A DNA stretch of 64,000 nucleotides, taken from NCBI RefSeq assembly GCF_041860085.1, contig NZ_CP124747.1, positions 3,844,001-3,908,000 on the forward strand, read 5' to 3'. A program made the position numbers and the translations under genes. The notes beneath the pieces were generated by a model that saw only the letters and a program-made list of their open reading frames with translations, did no database searches and was not told the DNA's origin. Shown piece after piece: positions 11,107-19,320 of the stretch. The DNA is from Schlesneria sp. DSM 10557 (GTDB lineage: Bacteria; Planctomycetota; Planctomycetia; Planctomycetales; Planctomycetaceae). Every line of letters starts with the position of its first letter. Within the stretch, counting starts at the first letter, position 1.

Positions 11107-13302
11107 CTACGCGTCACTCAACGCAAACGTTCGTCGGAACCATCGCTGAAACCAGGCCAGCAGCGGCTGCGGTTCAATCTGGATGCGGGCGCGACTCACC
11201 ATTCCGGGCAGGGGTAGATTCTCTTGTTTGGGCAATTGAACTCGAGCCTGATACCACGTCCCGTAGGGCCTGATCGTTCCGCTGGATGCTAGACGAGTCG
11301 GCAGGTTCGCCCGCTGGACGAGATTTTGCGGAACACGGTCAAGATCCAGTTCCGCCAACTCCGTGATTTCCCCGTTGAGTGTTGCTGCCGGCGATGACGC
11401 TGACTCCATTCGCACTTGCTGCCCCACGCGTACGAAGGGAAAGTCTTCCTGACTGATCAGCAGCATCGCCACCAGGTCCGTACGGTCCCCGATCAGACAG
11501 ACAGTCGTTCCCGCTCGTAAAAAACAGTGACGATTGCGATCATCAAGGGGAGAACCAGACCAGAAAGGGAGGGCATCGGAGGTTACTCGAGGTGCCGGGG
11601 AGGGTGCTATCACAGACCCCGCTCGCGGTGCACGAAGGACAAGTCGCTCAGCATCCTTCGTTCTGCGATCGTACTGCTGTTTCAGATCCTGATAGGCTTC
11701 GCGAACGATCGGAATTTGAGCGGCAATGGTCGCATCCTGGACTCGACGGCGTTCCAGTTGTTCCAGTCGGACTCGACATTCCTCGCTCTCACCATGTAGT
11801 CGTGCGAGCTCTCGTTCCAACCTCGGGTCAACCAGCCACGCGACCTCCTGCCCCGCCCCAACCTCTGTACCGACGGCGATGCTGTTTACCAGAGTTCCTT
11901 CCGCCGTGACATAAACCCGCGCTGCGTCATTCATTTCACAGGAAGCGAACGAATTGATCCACGCAGGCAGGGGCATCAGAAACAGCCAGGCGAAAGCCAG
12001 GGCCGTCGCACCGGTCCTGGCAACAAAACGCCCCCAATTAACTCGGCTTCGTTGCGCAGGCTGCTGAATCCATCGCAGCAACTGAAGTGGGGGCAAAAGA
12101 AACGTCATGCCCAGCATCAGTCCCCCAAGCACGTGCACCACGGGGGCGAGCCCGTGTGGTTTTAACCAACTCTGTAGAAACCAGAGAATCGAGAACGTCA
12201 GAAAGAGGCGGTAAGCAATCGATGCCGCTCCATAAATGAATAGCCCCCACTCCTGCGCGCTCGATGCATTCCGTGGAGGCTGATCACAGAGTCCCAAGTA
12301 CCAGTTTCCTAAACGACGGCGAACCGTTTCGGCCGCTCGCTGGTAGAGATTCGGGAATTCCAAGAGGTCGGAGAGTATGAAATAGCCATCGTACCTCAAG
12401 AGTGGATTGCCATTGAACAAGAGGGTACTGATACCGCATACAAACATCAGATTTAAGCAAATCGAGTGAAACAAACCCGGCTCGCTCAGCCACCACAGGA
12501 ATGTGCACATTGCCGCGATCGTGGCCTCAATCGCAATTCCTGCCGCACTGACCGCGGCTCGCTGCCAGCGGCTTTGCAGCATCCAACTATCAGTCACGTT
12601 GCAATACAGACACGGTGTGAACACGAGCAACATAAAGCCCATTTCATGACATTCGCCGCCGAACTTCTTGCAGACCAAGCCGTGACCAAATTCATGCAGC
12701 ACCTTCACACAGCCAAGCAAGCCTGCCATCAACAGCAAATTTCCTGAACTCAGCCAGGCCCTCGCCTCGGGCAATCTCTCCGAGACCTGTTCATGCCGAA
12801 TGACCAAGAGCAGGATTGCAGCCGCAATCAAAATCCCTGCCGGAACCATCGTCCAGCACGATATGAGCCAGCCAAAGCGAGCAACCAGCCCGCCCAGAAG
12901 CCTGTCGGGGTCAAATCCACGAAATCGAAGTGAGAGCACATTCGCAAGACCCGACCACCGCCGAGAGCTTTCGATGCGTGCATTTCGTGCTGCCAGCGAA
13001 CGACCATATCCCGGCTGTTGAGCGACCAGCAGTCCCTGTTGCACGAGTTGTCCGATAAACCTCACCAGTTCCTCCGGCGAGAGTGTTTGCGGCCGGAACT
13101 GCTGATGAAATGATTCACAGAGTTCGAGGGTTGAGACGGGATGATGAAGCTGACTCAGGACAAACGCTTCCTCATCCCGCAGTTCATAGTAAGAGAGCGA
13201 AACAGGATCCTTCACGTCATGGACGCGAACACCATTCCGGGTCGAGATCTTGCTCTGGAGGTCTTTTCGACTGCGCCAGGGAATTACTGCTTTAAGGTCC
13301 AC
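11107..13302 (-). CDS. PqqD-M50 metallopeptidase-HlyD fusion protein
   Basis: A 731-aa membrane protein starting at GTG 13302; an in-frame TGA one codon upstream of it excludes an earlier start. Residues of about 25-100 resemble a PqqD-like peptide-binding domain (SYYELRDEEAFVLSQL...). The site-2-protease-type zinc site is HEFGH at 203-207, with FNGNPLLRYDGYF near 295-308 supplying the third ligand, embedded in several transmembrane helices (about 140-440). After a further helix, residues of about 480-720 form a HlyD/membrane-fusion-like half with coiled coil (VRLEQLERRRVQDA) flanked by lipoyl-like strands (VAVGTEVGAGQEVAWL). Such proteins are thought to work with exporters or peptide maturation; no ABC exporter or precursor peptide is adjacent. 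Substrate unknown. Confidence 0.85.
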   Translation of the reverse strand: MDLKAVIPWRSRKDLQSKISTRNGVRVHDVKDPVSLSYYELRDEEAFVLSQLHHPVSTLELCESFHQQFRPQTLSPEELVRFIGQLVQQGLLVAQQPGYGRSLAARNARIESSRRWSGLANVLSLRFRGFDPDRLLGGLVARFGWLISCWTMVPAGILIAAAILLLVIRHEQVSERLPEARAWLSSGNLLLMAGLLGCVKVLHEFGHGLVCKKFGGECHEMGFMLLVFTPCLYCNVTDSWMLQSRWQRAAVSAAGIAIEATIAAMCTFLWWLSEPGLFHSICLNLMFVCGISTLLFNGNPLLRYDGYFILSDLLEFPNLYQRAAETVRRRLGNWYLGLCDQPPRNASSAQEWGLFIYGAASIAYRLFLTFSILWFLQSWLKPHGLAPVVHVLGGLMLGMTFLLPPLQLLRWIQQPAQRSRVNWGRFVARTGATALAFAWLFLMPLPAWINSFASCEMNDAARVYVTAEGTLVNSIAVGTEVGAGQEVAWLVDPRLERELARLHGESEECRVRLEQLERRRVQDATIAAQIPIVREAYQDLKQQYDRRTKDAERLVLRAPRAGSVIAPSPAPRVTSDALPFWSGSPLDDRNRHCFLRAGTTVCLIGDRTDLVAMLLISQEDFPFVRVGQQVRMESASSPAATLNGEITELAELDLDRVPQNLVQRANLPTRLASSGTIRPYGTWYQARVQLPKQENLPLPGMVSRARIQIEPQPLLAWFQRWFRRTFALSDA

Positions 13303-13412
13303 GCTTCACCAGGCTTGTGTCGCCGCATTCACGTTATCGATATCCATTGAGGAATGCTTTATCAGATCATCGCCAGCAAACAAAGTGCGAACTGCTCACG
13401 ATTGCGTTGACC

Positions 13413-13452
13413 TGATATCCGCTTGCGAAATCGATTCAGGAAGCGGATATCA
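13413..13452. repeat. 12-bp perfect inverted repeat in divergent promoter region
   Basis: TGATATCCGCTT (13413-13424) is exactly mirrored by AAGCGGATATCA (13441-13452), separated by 16 nt. It lies between the divergent M50 gene (start 13302) and amidase gene (start 13563). It could be an operator or an mRNA hairpin; no T-tract follows on either strand. Confidence 0.6.
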
Positions 13453-13562
13453 ACTACTCAAGTGGCCCGATTCCGTCAGATACGATTCTGTCTCAGTACT
13501 TCCTCGGGTAGGATCTGCGCGGAATTCGTTACCAACCGATCCTTCAGTGGTCACTTCGCCCC

Positions 13563-14960
13563 ATGTCCGACTCTTTCGCATTTCACAGTATTGTGGAGCT
13601 CGGCGTTCGCTTGAGGACCAGACAAACGTCAGCCATAGAGCTGGCCGAGTTTTATCTCGATCGCCTGAAGCAATTCGGACCGCGCTACAACGCCATCGTA
13701 CGAGTGACGTCTGAGCTCGCCCTGGCACAGGCCCGACAGGCCGATGCAGAAATGCAGGCCGGTTATGACCGGGGTCCCATGCACGGCATCCCATTTGGTG
13801 TTAAAGATCTTCTGGCAACGAAGGGAATACCCACAACGTGGGGGGCAGCTCCTCTGCAGAACCAGGTATTCGATGAAGACGCCACAGTCATCGTCCGGCT
13901 GAGAGAAGCCGGCGCAGTGCTGTGCGCCAAGTTGGCGATGGTCGAACTGGCGGGGGGATTCGGCTACAAGCAGGCCGATGCCACATTCTCAGGACCGGGC
14001 CTGAACCCATGGGACAAATCACGGTGGGCGGGAGGATCCTCCTCGGGTTCCGCTTCAGCAGTAGGTGCCGGACTGGTCCCCTTTGCGATCGGCTCAGAAA
14101 CTCTCGGGTCCATCGTGACTCCCGCATGCTATTGTGGTGTGGCGGGCTTAAGACCCACTTATGGACGCGTCAGCCGCCACGGAGCCATGGCACTTAGTTG
14201 GACCCTCGACAAGTTGGGGCCGCTTTGCCGCACTTCGGAAGATTGTGGTCTGGTTCTAGACGCGATTGCCGGTGCAGACCCGTCAGACGACACCTGCATA
14301 GTCTCTCCGTGGACCTTCGAGCATCCTCAGGTCAAACGCTCCTTTCGCTTTGCCGTGCTGGACGTCGATCCCGGCGAAGTCCAGCCAGAAGTATTCCAGA
14401 ACTATGAACAATCACTGAAGGTCCTGGAAAAGCTCGGCTCGGTCGAGACAATTGAACTTCCCGATCTCCCCTACTCGATCGTCGCAAGCACGATTATTTC
14501 GAGTGAGATGTCTGCAGCGTTTGAAACCTTCATGGCCGAGGGAGGATCGTGGGAACTCACCGCGCCGGAAGATCGCTGGGGCGGCTTTTCTAACCTGCTT
14601 ATCCCTGCAAAAGACTACATCAATGCAATGAGGATTCGACGGCAGATCCAGCGGGAGATCAATGGGGTCCTGGCAAATTATGATGCGATCGTCACCCCCA
14701 CGCTGAACACGGAAGCAGGCCCGATCATTCAGCGTTTCGCTGAATGGTCACGTGGGTTCGTCTGCTCCGAACTGGGGAGTGCCGCGAACTTATGTGGTCT
14801 ACCAGCCCTGACTCTCCCCAACGGATTTGGGGAGGACGGTTTGCCGACGGGAATTGAGTTCACCGGCCGGGCTCTCGACGAGAACACAATCCTGTCAATC
14901 GGCTGCGTCTATCAGGAGGCAACCGACTGGCACGAGAATTTTCCGAGCATCGCTGAATGA
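13563..14960 (+). CDS. Amidase (amidase signature family)
   Basis: A 465-aa cytoplasmic hydrolase of the GatA/amidase signature family. The Ser-cisSer-Lys triad is visible: Lys81 in GVKDLLA, the cis-Ser near 159 in WAGGSSSGSAS, and the nucleophile Ser183 in GSETLGSIVTP. It hydrolyses a carboxylic amide; the substrate is unknown. It is probably not the tRNA amidotransferase subunit GatA, since no gatB or gatC is beside it and the motif GSDTGGSIRxP is altered (ETLGSIVTP). No strong ribosome-binding site precedes ATG 13563, so the start is moderately sure. The gene converges on the ABC permease gene with only 7 bp between stop codons. Confidence 0.88.
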   Translation: MSDSFAFHSIVELGVRLRTRQTSAIELAEFYLDRLKQFGPRYNAIVRVTSELALAQARQADAEMQAGYDRGPMHGIPFGVKDLLATKGIPTTWGAAPLQNQVFDEDATVIVRLREAGAVLCAKLAMVELAGGFGYKQADATFSGPGLNPWDKSRWAGGSSSGSASAVGAGLVPFAIGSETLGSIVTPACYCGVAGLRPTYGRVSRHGAMALSWTLDKLGPLCRTSEDCGLVLDAIAGADPSDDTCIVSPWTFEHPQVKRSFRFAVLDVDPGEVQPEVFQNYEQSLKVLEKLGSVETIELPDLPYSIVASTIISSEMSAAFETFMAEGGSWELTAPEDRWGGFSNLLIPAKDYINAMRIRRQIQREINGVLANYDAIVTPTLNTEAGPIIQRFAEWSRGFVCSELGSAANLCGLPALTLPNGFGEDGLPTGIEFTGRALDENTILSIGCVYQEATDWHENFPSIAE

Positions 14961-14967
14961 AAGGGGG

Positions 14968-16575
14968 TTAGCGAGAGCCTCGCAGTCGCGGATCAGAAGC
15001 GTCGCGAAGTGCTTCTCCCATCAGGTTATAAGCCGTAATGGTGAGGAAAATCGCCAGTCCCGGAAAGTGAATGAGCCACGGAGCATGCTGCAGGGAATCA
15101 CGACCATCTGCCAGCAACCCCCCCCAGGAGGGCGTTGGCTTGGAAATCCCCAAGCCCAGAAACGACAAACCACTTTCTGTCAGGATTGCACCAGCAATTC
15201 CGAACGTGGCAGAGACCAGTACGGGTGCCATGGCGTTGGGTAAGACATGGCGGAAGATAATTCTCATCGGCGTATAGCCTAGTGCGCGGCCAGCGACCAC
15301 GAACTCCTGGTCGACCAGTCGCAGAAACTCACCGCGCACCAGCCTCGCAATACCAGTCCAACCGGTCAATCCAATAACGATCATGATGTTGACGATGTTC
15401 TGACCGACCAGAGCCACGATCGTCAGAATCAGGAAGAACGTGGGGAAGCAGATCATGACCTCAATGATGCGGGAGATCAGAAGATCACACCATCCACGGT
15501 AGTACCCCGCCAGGGCACCGACGATGATTCCAATTGTCACGTAGATAGCGACGGCCACCAGTCCGACGGAAAGACTGACTCGACCTCCCCAGATCATTCT
15601 GCAAAGCACGTCACGACCGGAAGCATCGGTACCAAGCCAGTGCGGTCCACTCCATTGCGAGGCCAGCTTAATCGAAGCGGCGTCTTTCCCCGGCGGACAC
15701 CACTTAGCAGGGTACCACGCCGGTGCGGCTGATTTTCCGGCCAGGTCATATTCATCAATGCCATAGGCAATCGGAGGCCACATGACAGATTCGTAGACCA
15801 CAGGTGCTTTGGCAGCATCGGGATCCGCGGCCAGAACTCCCGATTTATACTCAGTCCGATCAACTCGATAAGGAACCTGCCACCACCACAACATCCCCGC
15901 AATGAGAGGCAACCCCATTACGAGAAAGGAATACACCCTCCGACGAATATGATCATTCTCGACTGGAACCAGCCTGCGGAGCAGCCAGATCCACAAGGGC
16001 GTGAGTAGAAACAGGATATTCGCAACCTGAAAGCCAACATCTGCGGCGTTGAGCGAGGCAAACACAGGCCAGTGTGACTTCGAGACAAGTGTGACGCTGC
16101 TGGCGTCGAAGCTGGAACGAAGTTCTCGCTGCAGTTGTCTAAGAGCATCACTTCTCCCCTCCATGCCGGACGAGCGAAGGATATTGAGGATCTTGTTCTC
16201 AAGCTCGCTGAGCTCAGCCGACTTTTCCGGAGACAGAGCACTTTCCATGAGATCCATCTGCAAGGCGATCGTCTTGATCGTCGCATCAGGAATCGAAAGA
16301 GCCGAATCTTTCGCCAGGGCTTCAATCTGCTGCGACATGGCACCACGAAGTGTCCTCGCCGCTTCCTGGTATTCGAACCGATTAATCCCGACGTAAAAAA
16401 TCGGTCGGGCGTTCGCCAGGAAAGGAGCAAAAACACTGGTCGTAATTAATGCCAGAACGAGTGCTGCGGCGGCCACTGCGAGTCGACGTTTCTTAAATTC
16501 GTTCCAGATCAATGCCCACTGGCTTTTGCTCTGAACCGTCGCTGCGTTCGATATCTTCGATTGAGTAGCTGTCAC
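14968..16575 (-). CDS. ABC transporter permease, OppC/DppC type, with long extracytoplasmic insert
   Basis: About 535 aa from a GTG at 16575 that has GGAAGGG 7 nt upstream; the frame is open to a GTG at 16608 without such a site. One transmembrane helix (residues ~27-50) is followed by a ~125-residue extracytoplasmic segment, two more helices (~155-200), another loop, then the BPD_transp_1 domain. The EAA loop EFVVAGRALGYTPMRIIFRHVLPNA, contact site for the ATPase, is intact, as is the OppC tail SFLGLGISKPTPSWGGLL. It should be one half of a peptide/nickel-type importer, but no OppB, ATPase or binding protein gene is in this window. Confidence 0.88.
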   Translation of the reverse strand: MTATQSKISNAATVQSKSQWALIWNEFKKRRLAVAAAALVLALITTSVFAPFLANARPIFYVGINRFEYQEAARTLRGAMSQQIEALAKDSALSIPDATIKTIALQMDLMESALSPEKSAELSELENKILNILRSSGMEGRSDALRQLQRELRSSFDASSVTLVSKSHWPVFASLNAADVGFQVANILFLLTPLWIWLLRRLVPVENDHIRRRVYSFLVMGLPLIAGMLWWWQVPYRVDRTEYKSGVLAADPDAAKAPVVYESVMWPPIAYGIDEYDLAGKSAAPAWYPAKWCPPGKDAASIKLASQWSGPHWLGTDASGRDVLCRMIWGGRVSLSVGLVAVAIYVTIGIIVGALAGYYRGWCDLLISRIIEVMICFPTFFLILTIVALVGQNIVNIMIVIGLTGWTGIARLVRGEFLRLVDQEFVVAGRALGYTPMRIIFRHVLPNAMAPVLVSATFGIAGAILTESGLSFLGLGISKPTPSWGGLLADGRDSLQHAPWLIHFPGLAIFLTITAYNLMGEALRDASDPRLRGSR

Positions 16576-16828
16576 AAATGCCCTTCCCGCTCCATCCCTG
16601 CTCGACACGCGTTTTCATGGCTCGTGCATCTCAAAAGAGAGTTCTCCACGAGATTCTGAACAACCCTGTTCACGTCCGGTTCGGTGCCTCACCCCAATGC
16701 CACTGTAAAGGGCTGAAAACACAGTCTTCTCCCGATGGGTCGGTTCCGAGCATAATTGCGCAAGGCAATTTAGCAAAGCGACACTTTGAATCGAGCGCCC
16801 ATCATCCTTCCACACTGGGGAGTGGCAC

Positions 16829-17329
16829 TCAGGACGCGGCCCTGATTCTGGCAAGTAAGACAACCGCGTCAGCGTCGATCGCCTCCTGCCGTCCAATCGG
16901 CCCCACCTTCTCGCCCGTTTTGGCTTTCACGTTGACCTGAGTGGCATCGATCTTCATCAGTTCAGCGATGCGGGCGGCGATTGCCTTTTTGTAGCTCGAC
17001 AGTTTCGGACGCTCCGCGTGAATCGTGCAGTCGACGTTGCCGATCTCCCAGCCTCGCTCGCGGACGGCCGCTACGGCTTGCTCCAGAAAAATGGCCGAAT
17101 CCGCGTTGGTCCATTGGGCATCCGTATTGGGAAACCATTCACCAATATCCCCCAGGCCGACGGCCCCCAGCACAGCATCTGTCAGCGCGTGCAGTAGCAC
17201 ATCGGCGTCGCTGTGTCCGTCCAGGCCGAACTCGTAGTCAATTACGACTCCGCCAAGAATCAATCGACGACCAGGAACGAGTCGGTGCCTGTCGTGTCCC
17301 AGCCCCACTCGAAATCCACAATCAAACAT
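16829..17329 (-). CDS. ispF: 2-C-methyl-D-erythritol 2,4-cyclodiphosphate synthase
   Basis: A 166-aa enzyme of the MEP isoprenoid pathway that cyclises CDP-methylerythritol phosphate to MEcPP. Family signatures: GHDRHRL near residue 11 (metal-binding Asp and His), GLDGHSDADVLLHALTDAVLGA near 35-56 (third metal His), and TGEKVGPIGRQEAI near 140. Length is standard. ATG 17329 is preceded by AGCAGG. A complete insertion sequence begins about 100 bp upstream of the start codon, so the native promoter region has been shortened or separated. Confidence 0.95.
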   Translation of the reverse strand: MFDCGFRVGLGHDRHRLVPGRRLILGGVVIDYEFGLDGHSDADVLLHALTDAVLGAVGLGDIGEWFPNTDAQWTNADSAIFLEQAVAAVRERGWEIGNVDCTIHAERPKLSSYKKAIAARIAELMKIDATQVNVKAKTGEKVGPIGRQEAIDADAVVLLARIRAAS

Positions 17330-17426
17330 CCTGCTACTCTCGTTCTAAATCCAGTTCGCTGAAATCGTTCTAGCAAGCGGAAGAATGAGCGAAGCGGATC
17401 GAAAAGAAAAGCCTCGCGGCCTCGAT

Positions 17427-17435
17427 GCTCGCTGC
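17427..17435. repeat. Target-site duplication, left copy (GCTCGCTGC)
   Basis: The 9-bp sequence immediately outside the left inverted repeat is identical to 19207-19215 outside the right one. Confidence 0.85.
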
Positions 17436-17454
17436 GGGTGCATGTCAGCTTTTG
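17436..17454 (+). repeat. Left terminal inverted repeat of the IS
   Basis: GGGTGCATGTCAGCTTTTG; one mismatch (T for C at position 10) to the inverted copy at 19188-19206. The transposase stop codon lies inside this repeat. Confidence 0.85.
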
Positions 17455-18773
17455 ATTTTTTTGTCTGCGACTCTCGGAGTTTTAGGCGGCCTGGTGAACG
17501 GCGATCCGGGTCGCGTATCAAGGTGTCGAGCGAGTCGTTCATCTTCGGAGAGTCCGGCGGCGCGGATTTGAAGAATCGCTTCAGCTCCTTCGGGATCATT
17601 CCACCACATCTCGGTTCCTTTGACGCGATAGTTCATTTCCTTAACGAGCGATTCCATCCAAGCTGTCGTCACCGGCAGGCCTTGTCGGCGGTACTCGTCA
17701 TACTTCATCCGGGCATGATTGTTCTCAAGATAAGTGATCGTCCGCGCTAGAATCTTTCGTGGGTCTTGATCGGCGGCATCGGCTGGCGGTTGTCCGAATT
17801 TCTGTTGCCATGTTCGAAGTTCCTCCAGCACCTGATTCACTTCGCCCTGCCAGCAGCCACGCATCCAAACCAGATATTGGCTCCAAGCGTTCGCGGGGCT
17901 ATCAGGAAAGACGGCTTTTGCCGCCAGGAAGACGTAACTGAGCGCATGGATAAAGTCGAGGATCGGCGTGAATTCGGAGAACCGTTCTTTCCAGAGAGAC
18001 CAGTTCCAGGGGAGGCCATCTCCCAAAAAGGCTTTATCCTGCGAGTCGAAAAACAGGCGTCGCTTTGCCTCTCGCTGCATCTGTTTGCCAAACTCTTTGG
18101 CCTCGGCCATGCTGGCCAGAACGGTGCGGACCAGACGCTTCGGACGCCAGTCAATGGGTTGTTTCGTCAGGGCCTCTTCGAGTGTCTTGTCGGTGGCGTC
18201 GGGACTCGCTGGGGGATCTTGGGGAACGGGCGCGGCCACCGGTAAGGCCTCGGTTTCCGCCAGTTTTGCGACGTGATGTGGATCACAGAAGCACTCAGGT
18301 GGTTCGGGTTGGGGATCCTCTTCAAACGTCTGGTGCTGAGCTCGAATCAGGCAAGCGACCTTCGTCTCTCGCCAGCCCTCCCCAACGGGATGCACGCCGG
18401 GTCCTCGGTCCGGATGACGACAGCGAATCCGACCACCGTCGCACTCGATGATCGCCAATTCAGGAGGGCGGTCACTCTTCAATGCCAATGCATCATCCGT
18501 TTTCGGATCAGAATCTCGGCGTGCGGCCAACTCGCCACCGATGTCGTGAACAACCCGTTCCACCGTCTTGGTCGAGACAGCAACGTCCGCTTCCTTCAGG
18601 GCGATGACCCCTCGTTTGTAGGAACGTGCCTCCCCTGCAAGAACGGCGATTTTCCGCACGACGATCGGAGTCAACTCGCGTGCATGAAATCCCAATCGCT
18701 CACGTAAGGGGGAAAAAGTCCCGCCGACAGGCAGGACAAGAACCGACCAACTCTTGAAGTTCCACTCGTCCAT
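17445..18773 (-). CDS. ISKra4-like transposase, catalytic part (frame 2)
   Basis: The open frame spans 442 codons, but only the part downstream of the shift site near 18710 (about 420 codons) is transposase-like; the first ~20 codons are the out-of-frame overlap with the N-terminal part. Candidate DDE residues: Asp in AIIECDGGRIRCR, Asp in ILDFIHALSYV, Glu in TAWMESLVKEMNYRVKG. The segment NNHARMKYDEYRRQGLPV is characteristic of the ISKra4 group. The acidic residues look intact. Expression of the full enzyme needs a +1 (or -2) ribosomal shift; otherwise it is inactive. Confidence 0.82.
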   Translation of the reverse strand: MDEWNFKSWSVLVLPVGGTFSPLRERLGFHARELTPIVVRKIAVLAGEARSYKRGVIALKEADVAVSTKTVERVVHDIGGELAARRDSDPKTDDALALKSDRPPELAIIECDGGRIRCRHPDRGPGVHPVGEGWRETKVACLIRAQHQTFEEDPQPEPPECFCDPHHVAKLAETEALPVAAPVPQDPPASPDATDKTLEEALTKQPIDWRPKRLVRTVLASMAEAKEFGKQMQREAKRRLFFDSQDKAFLGDGLPWNWSLWKERFSEFTPILDFIHALSYVFLAAKAVFPDSPANAWSQYLVWMRGCWQGEVNQVLEELRTWQQKFGQPPADAADQDPRKILARTITYLENNHARMKYDEYRRQGLPVTTAWMESLVKEMNYRVKGTEMWWNDPEGAEAILQIRAAGLSEDERLARHLDTRPGSPFTRPPKTPRVADKKIKS

Positions 18774-19062
18774 CGCCGGAAAGCACTTTGCGGCGACGCG
18801 GCTTCAATGAACACCGCGTCCCGCAGGTGGGACACTTCCCCGCAGATGGCTGGGCGGCCACCAGTTCGTTGAGCATCCTCTCCTGGACCATACGGCTCAA
18901 CATTTGCCCGACTTCATGGGCGGCATTTTCGATCACGGAGTAATGAGGAATTTCCGTCCTCGGAAGACGGCCCTCCGCTTGATCTAACGCCACTTTCAGT
19001 TCCGTGACCCGCTTAAAGGCCAATTCGAATTCCGTTCGCAACGCACTTTGATCGCCATCCAT
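18700..19062 (-). CDS. ISKra4-like transposase, N-terminal part (frame 1)
   Basis: A 120-aa frame from ATG 19062 with GGAGG about 7 nt upstream. An N-terminal helical segment is followed by a four-cysteine zinc-binding pattern, CPTCGTRC then CPAC, as in the N-terminal region of ISKra4 transposases. It ends in RRDFFPLT-stop. The natural continuation FFPLRERLGFH is encoded in the frame one base further on, starting inside the tract TTTTTCCCCC near 18706-18715. Removing one C from that tract would join both parts into one protein of about 540 aa. Confidence 0.8.
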   Translation of the reverse strand: MDGDQSALRTEFELAFKRVTELKVALDQAEGRLPRTEIPHYSVIENAAHEVGQMLSRMVQERMLNELVAAQPSAGKCPTCGTRCSLKPRRRKVLSGDGRVELQELVGSCPACRRDFFPLT

Positions 19063-19187
19063 GGCAACGCCTCCAGGCTAAGTCCCATCAAGCCCCAATC
19101 CTCCAAACCCATCTCAGCTTAACAAAAAACCACAAAATCTTGGAATTGACGTTCTCGGGCGATTTCGCGCACACGATAGAGGCATAA

Positions 19188-19206
19188 CAAAAGCTGGCAT
19201 GCACCC
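19188..19206 (-). repeat. Right terminal inverted repeat of the IS
   Basis: Inverted copy of 17436-17454 with one mismatch; it lies about 125 bp upstream of the transposase start codon at 19062. Confidence 0.85.
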
Positions 19207-19215
19207 GCTCGCTGC
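19207..19215. repeat. Target-site duplication, right copy (GCTCGCTGC)
   Basis: The 9-bp sequence immediately outside the right inverted repeat is identical to 17427-17435. Confidence 0.85.
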
Positions 19216-19320
19216 CCCGGCCAAGAACTCAAATTGACACGTTTGGCCAAACCGGGGTAGATTCCCGCTGCTCCCTCCTTTCATACATCAAATCGAAGAA
19301 AAGCAATCCTTTTCACGGAC

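Larger units (their letters stand above)
17436..19206 (-). mobile_element. Complete ISKra4-like insertion sequence
   Basis: A 1771-bp element bounded by GGGTGCATGTCAGCTTTTG (17436-17454) and its inverted copy CAAAAGCTGGCATGCACCC (19188-19206), 18 of 19 bases matching, and flanked by a perfect 9-bp direct repeat GCTCGCTGC (17427-17435 and 19207-19215). GGG ends and duplications of about this size fit the ISKra4 family as I know it. Inside are two overlapping frames that together encode one transposase. The intact target duplication means the element inserted here as a unit and has not since been rearranged. Confidence 0.9.

Noticed and set aside
13306-13347. A 13-codon leader-like frame ending 3 nt before the GTG of the M50 fusion gene
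   Set aside because: It has no ribosome-binding site and no recognisable attenuation structure; probably chance, though translational coupling cannot be excluded.
17845-18700. Several plus-strand frames inside the insertion sequence
   Set aside because: They are antisense to the transposase, which has convincing catalytic motifs.
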